The notes under the pieces were generated by a model. The model was given only the letters and a program-made list of their open reading frames with translations. It made no database searches and was not told the origin of the DNA. Below, piece by piece: positions 58,575 through 64,000 of a stretch of DNA of 64,000 bases. How positions within the stretch are numbered: position 1 is the first letter of the stretch; every line of letters starts with the position of its first letter. The stretch is from Russula earlei (taxonomy: Eukaryota; Basidiomycota; Agaricomycetes; Russulales; Russulaceae). Position numbers and translations under genes: made by a program. The stretch spans positions 45,603 through 109,602 of the forward strand of contig JAGFNK010000150.1 in the NCBI GenBank assembly GCA_025769875.1. Direction: 5' to 3'.

Positions 58575-60191
58575 CAGTGACCCAAAAAACTGTTCAAATG
58601 TTTTGTACATTTTCATTGTATTAACCATATCTAGAGAACCACTGTGGCTAATAATATGTAACTAGGTTTGTTTTCAAGCTCTACATCATAGCTTTGTAAT
58701 GGTATACTTTATACAGCATAAGCATAACTATTTAGGAAGATATAAGGTATGTTTGCTGGTGTACCCATTTGAACAGTTTTTTGGCCTTGGTTAGTGAATT
58801 CATTATTTCTCAAATTGAGATTCATATTCTTTCCCCAGAGGGCTAAAATTGAACATGGAGGTCATGTGACCTATAATAAAATCAAACCATGTGCAAATAA
58901 GCCAAAACAGCTGCTTCTTCTTCACCAACAACATCATGAAGTCTCTTCATCCTCATGAAGTCAACTACATCATCTCCCTTCTCTAGGCCAACCATTCAGT
59001 TTGTAACATTGCCAAGGCAGCACACAGGAGCATTGGTTCAATCACCAACATTAGCTGATACCTTCCTGACCTTCCAAAGTCCTCTGGAGGTCATCCTTCC
59101 AAGCTCTCTAACCTTGACATCCACTTTGCCACATGCCTTCTTAGCTCTGTAGAAGCAGATACTGCTCCTCAGGTTGCTAGAAGGTTGGAGGTCATCAAAG
59201 AGTCCACTATCTCCAATCAGACTATTCAAAACTACCTTAACAAGGCAGGCTTGAAGGCAGTTACAAAGAAGAAGAGGCCTTACCTTAAACCAAGTCACTA
59301 TAGGGCCAGAAAGGACTTTGCAGAAAAGTACCTATACTGGACTGTGGAGGACTGGAAGAGGGTAATTTGGTCAGATGAGACCAAAATCAATTGTATGGGC
59401 TCAGATGGCAAGAAATGGGCTTGGAAAAAAAGAGGAGAGCACCTTTCTGAATGCCTTGTTCAGCCAACAGTCAAACATGGAGGAGGTTCCTTGATGTTGT
59501 GAGGCTGCATGTCTTGGGAAGGAGTTGGGCATGCAGCAAATATTGATGGAAGGATGGATGCTGAACTTTATTGCAGCATTTTGGAGGATGAACTACTTGC
59601 ATCTATCAAGTATTTCAAGAAGGAATGCAAAGATACCCTCTTTCAACAGGACAATGCCTCTATCCACAAGAGCAGGCTTGCCACATCTTGGTTCCAAGAC
59701 CACAGAGTTCAGGTCATGGACTGGCCAGCTCAATCACCAGACCTCAATCCTATTGAGCATCTTTGGGCTCATCTCAAAAAGAAGCTTGCAGCTTATCCAA
59801 CACCCCCTAAGGGAATCAATGAACTTTGGGAGTGCACACAGATGGAATGGGAGGCCATTGATCAAACTGTTGTGCAGAATTTGATAGAAAGTATGCCTAG
59901 GAGGGTGGAAGAGGTGTTCAAAGCAAATGGAGGATACACAAACTACTAATTTTTGGCATATACCCTATTTAGATACCAAGGCACAAAAACTGTTCAAATG
60001 GATACACTGGAAGAAATACCTTATATCTTCTTACATAATTATGTTCATAGTATATATAGTATTTTATTACAAAGCTATGATGTAGAGCTTTAAAACAAGC
60101 CCACTAACATGTTATCAGCTGCAGTGGTTCTCTAGATATGGTTAATACAATGAAAATGTACAAAACATTTGAACAGTTTTTTGGGTCACTG
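58575..60191 (+). mobile_element. Tc1/mariner element inside the integrase of chromovirus 2
   Basis: 1617 bp with perfect outer inverted ends of about 70 bp (CAGTGACCCAAAAAACTG) and similarity continuing to about 200 bp. It is flanked by TA on both sides (58573-58574 and 60192-60193). Removing the element and one TA restores KSYV-DGCAICQ in the integrase. Within each terminal region the outer motif AAAACTGTTCAAATG recurs in inverted orientation at the inner edge (about 58766 and 59988). It carries a damaged DD34E transposase. Confidence 0.95.
58936..59949 (+). pseudogene. Tc1-type DD34E transposase
   Basis: 337-codon frame from ATG 58936 (MKSLHPHEVNYIISLL). Two N-terminal helix-turn-helix units are visible (SVCNIAKAAHRSIGSI and QVARRLEVIKESTISNQTIQ). 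Catalytic residues: Asp in VIWSDETKIN, Asp in FQQDNASIHKS, Glu in DLNPIEHLWAHLK, with 34 residues between the second and third, the DD34E spacing of Tc1. Three in-frame stops: TAG 58984, TGA 59056, TGA 59500 (the last in a GCMSWEG context where Trp is usual). There are no shifts, so decay is recent and by base substitution. Confidence 0.93.
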
Positions 60192-61607
60192 TAGATGGTT
60201 GCGCAATTTGCCAAAGCACAAAGAACCGTCCAAAGACAGAAACACCCCTTGTACCGATTACACCAGCTGGAGAAGTATGGAAAAGCATTACTATGGACTT
60301 TATCACAGACCTACCGATTTCACAAGGCTTCGACAGCCTCCTAGTCGTGGTAGATTGATTCAGTAAAGCAATAATCATTACCCCTTGCCACAAGACGATC
60401 ACAGCAGACGAAACAGCAACACTAATCATGAACAATGTCTGGAGAAGAATAGGGCTCCCAACACAAATAATATCGGACAGAGGCCCTCAGTTCGCAGCAA
60501 AAGTCACTCAAGAACTATGGAAGAAGTTAAATGTCAAAGTATCATTAAGCACAGCATATCACCCACAGACAGATGGAGAAACAGAACGAGTTAACCAAGA
60601 ACTAGAACAATACCTACGAATATTTTGCAACCATCAAGCAGACAATTGGGCAGAACTAATTCCCTTTATGGAGTTCGCACATAATGCCAGACAACACAGT
60701 GCTACGAACAAACCCCCATTTGAAGTCTGGTATGGCTTTAACCCAACATTTGCTCCGCCCCTTGCCTTTACATCAAAATTCCCTTCAATCCAAGAAAGAC
60801 TATCAAGACTAAACCAACTCAGAGAAGAAGTAGCTGCCTCCCTGAACCAAGCAACAGAAATCATGAAGCAATCAGGACCTCAAACCTCCACATTTCGTTT
60901 TAAAGAAGGGGATCAAGTATGGCTGGAAGCCACGAATCTACGAACCACTCACCCAAAAGCAAAACTAGCCCCTCGACGCTATGGGCCATTCAAAGTCACC
61001 ACTGCCTATCCAGTAAACGTTCGCCTCGAGCTACCAAAGTCTTGGAAGATACACCCGGTTTTTCACCACTCCCTGATTAAACCTTACAAAGAAACCATTG
61101 CCCATGGTCCTAACTTTTCAAACCCACCACCAATATTAGTCGAAGGTGAAGAACAATATGAAGTAGAACAGATCCTAAACTCTCGGCTTTCCCCAAACCG
61201 CAAAGGAATCCAATACCTAGTTAAATGGAAGGGGTATACGGTTGCAGAAAATACTTGGGAGCCAGCATCTAACCTATCAAGAGCGCAATCACTTGTTAAA
61301 GACTTCCATCGGAAATATCCGAAGGCGCTTAGAATGATTCCCACCAGGAGTAACCCCTAAACCAACAACTCTCATCATGACCTCTGTCGATGACTACCTT
61401 TATCCTTGTTACCAACGAACTTTTCAGAGAACTCCTGCGACCACATGCACCCAATCGACCACAGCCATCCCCAAAGCAAATCATAGAACAAGGGAGAACT
61501 CCCCACGAACGAACAGACTTTGACTTTTCATATGCAAACTACTCCACCTTCCAAAGAAACAAATCCCTACTGTTGCAGGAGCAACAAGTCTATAAAGAGG
61601 GGATGAA

Positions 61608-62436
61608 TGTTATGAACCAAGGCCAAGTCCTGGCCAAAGATTGTCCTATTTTACTCAAGAAAAACCTCTCTCACTTTGCATTGCCGACTCCCTTCCATTT
61701 TCTGGGCTATCCCTCCTGCGGTACAAGATATTGCTATTGCAAAGGCACTATAACACGACCAGGCACCAGTTTCCTAATCGGGTAATCATCGCGTGGCAGC
61801 CACATGGCCACTCAGCCACCATGAACCTGAAACAGCGGCACAAACTCTTAGAAACTGTTGCATAAATCATCTGACGTCATCAAGGCTCCAATGACATCAT
61901 GGCTGACTGAGCGACTCCACAGTGACCTCATAGGCTCACTAAGCGCTCCACACTGACATCATAATGATGTCATCGCTCCACAATGATCAGTAATGCGCTC
62001 AGTAAGCCTGAAAGATTGACACAAGCAAGTTTATGCCTCTGTAGTCCTATTGGATGGTACCAAAGAGTCTAGAATAGTCCCAGTGCTTTGTAATCGACCT
62101 TGTACACTGTATATAAGCCCCAATGAAGCATGGCAGTCGTCAGACTGTCCATTTGTGATACTCTCATCCTCCTGGGTACTCCCCTGCGACTGCTCAGTTT
62201 AAAGTCCACTCTCGTCTTCAAGGTACTCTTCAATGACCGCCTTGTTTAAAGCCCCTCGCTACACTGGCCTCTAGCCTTCGCCTTTGTCTCTTGCAACACC
62301 TACCAGTCCCTATCTGGTACCTCCTCGTCGTTTGGCTCGTCCTCCTGTTCAACGCCGCCTTCGCCGCGTACCATCTGTTCCGACCCTTGCCCACCTGCTC
62401 CTGAGTCCTTAGTGATCAGCAGTACGTGTCTTGACA
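61608..62436 (+). repeat. 3' LTR of chromovirus 2 (LTR family 4)
   Basis: 829 bp, TGTTATGAACC to GTGTCTTGACA, preceded by the polypurine tract. About a dozen differences from the 5' LTR, most of them CG against TG or CA. Confidence 0.93.
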
Positions 62437-63387
62437 CTCTCAAAAGGCGAATGCTTCATTGCTGCATGGTGAGGGGTCAGCAGCAATGGCACTGAATAGT
62501 TGTACCATGCTCTCACTATGGTCTGCAACTGCGATCTTTGCGGTTGTGGATGGCTTTGCACCTGTGGAGGTGATCGATGCCCCCTTCACCTCCTGCTCCT
62601 TCTTCAATTTTTGGCACTCCTTTACATCATGACCGTGGATGTTGTAGTGTGTACAATGTTTCTTGGACTTGTCTCCTTGTTTATTCTTCCTGTTTGCTTT
62701 CTTGGCTGCTTTGGCAAAGAAGGCAGTGGAACCAATCCCCAATGCACACACACAGTGTTGCTTCTCACCAAGGATTTGGGATGTGACAATGTCAGTCAAG
62801 ATCTCATCAGTTTTGATGGAGTATAAGATCATCTTGAGGGTCGACATGGATTTGGGTAAGGCTAATATGATGACATATGCAAGGAATTTGTTTTCAAGTG
62901 GAAAGCCAAGTTTTGCAAGGGTGCGAGAGGGGCATATGAGTTTATTGATTTGAGGGTCGAGTGGTTTGTCTTTGGAGAGCATGGTCCAAAGCAACTCCTC
63001 CATTAGGTGTGCCATGCGTTGTTTGCCCTTTCCTTTGTAGCAGGCACATAACTTTTTCCAGCAACCTTTAGCATTGTTGGTTCCGAGGACAGCACTTAGT
63101 GGCTCATCTGATATGGTGAGGGAGATTTGCACATGTGCCTCTTGGTCTTGGTATGACCAGTCATCAAAGGCAGTGAAATCTGCACTTTGGTCTGGCTTGG
63201 TGTATGTGCCATCTACTACTGTCCAGAGCTCTTGGAGTTCGAGAACCATTTGAATGCAGTGCTTCCAGAACATAAACTTGACCCCTTCATTGTCAAGAAA
63301 AGGGACGTCATAGTGTCATGCAGTGGCTTTTTGGCTCGATGTCACAGCTCCTGAGGAGGAGGCGTTTCTGCCTTGTGGTGAGGACAT
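62437..63387 (-). pseudogene. Copia-type gag, 3' part cut off
   Basis: ATG 63387 (MSSPQGRNASSSG). A TGA at 63316-63318 is followed by HYDVPFLDNEGVKFMFWKHC, the conserved gag start of Ty1/copia elements. The core then reads FDDWSYQDQEAHVQISL, AKGCWKKLCACYKGKGK and LICPSRTLAKLGFPLENKF. A zinc-knuckle-like CTHYNIHGHDVKEC follows, in which the second Cys is Tyr. The frame ends at a TGA (62440-62442) almost at the junction with the chromovirus 2 LTR. No protease or pol is present on the other side of that element. Confidence 0.75.
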
Positions 63388-63766
63388 GCTGGTGCCCCAT
63401 GCCATTACTATGTTGTGACATTTTGAAACTCTGGGTGCATGTAGTTATTTGGCTTGTTTAGAGACAATCAGGTCTCATAATCTGTAGGAGGGTATCTATA
63501 ATGAGTGCTCAGTCTTATTGTAGAAGACTACACCAAGTGGGTATTCTGACCTATAACAAGTGCTACAAAAAAGGGTAATTAGTTGTGTACATAGGTAACG
63601 AGAGTGTGACTAACCTCAGTCTTATTGTAGAAGACTGAGGGACAGGAAAAAAGATGAAAATGAACTATATACATGTCCATGCATTCATCATGCACCACAT
63701 GAGTGAATGATCAAACCGTGATGCTGAGGCTGCAACTCAACACAAAAATTGAACTTCAAGAACTAA
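63388..63766. other. Region between copia gag and miniature element
   Basis: Upstream side of the copia gag. A repeated CAGTCTTATTGTAGAAGACT occurs at about 63509 and 63620, both on the plus strand. The last part (about 63735-63763, AAAAATTGAACTTCAAGAAC) belongs to a 154-bp unit of the B/C/F type. Confidence 0.5.
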
Positions 63767-64000
63767 GGCCCCTTTTACCAACCAAGAATTCTTGAATCTT
63801 GAACTTGAACTTGGATTTTGGGATTTTCTGGGAGTGACAGGTGTGACAGGTGTGATGTAAGTGACGTAATAAAATAATATGAGTCTATTTCAAATATGAG
63901 TTATTTTTCGGTGTGATTTGCTGGGTTTACATGTAATATGTAAAATATTTTTTCTAACCCTTCCTTCCACTCCTTCCAAGTGGGGTATTGCAAGCATGTC
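63767..64000. mobile_element. Harbinger-type miniature element, left part, runs off window
   Basis: GGCCCCTTTTACCAACC after the target TAA (63764-63766). Collinear with 9329-9560. It inserted in a 154-bp unit, whose normal continuation after AAGAACTAA is known from elements B and C. Confidence 0.85.

Larger units (their letters stand above)
55962..61360 (+). pseudogene. pol: Pol with chromodomain, chromovirus 2
   Basis: Protease (ALLDSGAEGM, residues 75-84 from 55962), reverse transcriptase starting at about 56900 (FFVEKKGGNLRPVQDYR), with YLDDILIM at about 57360. RNase H (CDASDFAVGAIL, TDHNNLTYF) and an integrase zinc region (HHDSLAAGHPG, then CAICQ after the Tc1 element) follow. The integrase core is VVVD near 60350, SDRGPQF and TDGETERVN, and the chromodomain YEVEQIL, KWKGYTVAENTWEP. 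Damage: two extra bases near 57185-57205, a stop after the RNase H region (58165), the Tc1 element at 58575-60191, and a TGA in VVVD-FSKA where Arg is usual. Confidence 0.9.
51134..62436 (+). mobile_element. Ty3/gypsy chromovirus 2 with both LTRs and an internal Tc1 insertion
   Basis: LTRs 51134-51961 and 61608-62436, a polypurine tract AAAGAGGGGATGAA just before the 3' LTR, gag, pol with chromodomain, and about 2.5 kb of extra reading frames between the 5' LTR and gag. The length is 11.3 kb, or 9.7 kb without the Tc1 element. The flanking pentamers are GGTAA and CTCTC, so there is no target duplication. The left neighbour is the Harbinger element and the right neighbour a copia gag. Frame shifts and stops make it inactive. 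Confidence 0.9.

Noticed and set aside
51134..62436. Chromovirus 2 as an active element
   Set aside because: It has gag shifts, a stop after the RNase H region, a TGA in the integrase and a 1.6-kb Tc1 insertion.

Overview
This window looks like heterochromatin from a filamentous basidiomycete, most likely an Agaricomycete. The evidence is short 47-75 bp GT-AG introns, Ty3/gypsy chromoviruses whose integrases end in chromodomains, and basidiomycete-type hAT, Tc1-like and PIF/Harbinger transposases. There is also a C2H2 regulator with long Ser/Pro-rich low-complexity stretches. No rRNA, tRNA or CRISPR was recognised. The lineage call is inference.

Layout. 1-6652: a decayed chromovirus on the minus strand, open at the left edge, inserted in a Harbinger-type miniature element. 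6653-12478: a second degenerate gag, one nearly complete miniature element, a degenerate tandem repeat and solo LTRs. 13171-17355: element C, a large inverted-repeat element. 18608-23486: the only host-like genes, a predicted small secreted protein and a four-exon C2H2 transcription factor. 23.5-28.1 kb is single-copy-looking and unassigned. 28145-31654: element A, a giant palindrome with 1.69-kb arms. 31771-35368: element B, an inverted relative of C. 35889-47068: element F, a related larger element holding a Tc1-like transposase and a captured acetyl-CoA synthetase fragment. It is interrupted by a hAT element that itself carries two solo LTRs, and by another solo LTR. 47069-51133: a PIF/Harbinger element with a Myb/SANT-like gene and a DDE transposase, split by a solo LTR. 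51134-62436: a second chromovirus with both LTRs and a Tc1/mariner element inside its integrase. 62437-64000: a copia-type gag and the start of another miniature element.

The recurring theme is nesting. Nine target-site duplications or empty-site comparisons let many insertions be ordered. A second theme is decay by C-to-T change at CpG: paired repeat copies differ mostly by CG versus TG/CA, and most premature stops are TGA where the family has Arg (CGA).

The most novel-looking material is the A/B/C/F element group. Their ends are TA-flanked, B, C and F have terminal arms built of about 154-bp tandem units, and they carry host gene fragments with introns. These are a regulator-like fragment in B and C, and an acetyl-CoA synthetase piece with an 80-bp internal inversion in F. 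Two long unassigned frames upstream of gag in the second chromovirus, and one downstream of pol in the first, also deserve attention.
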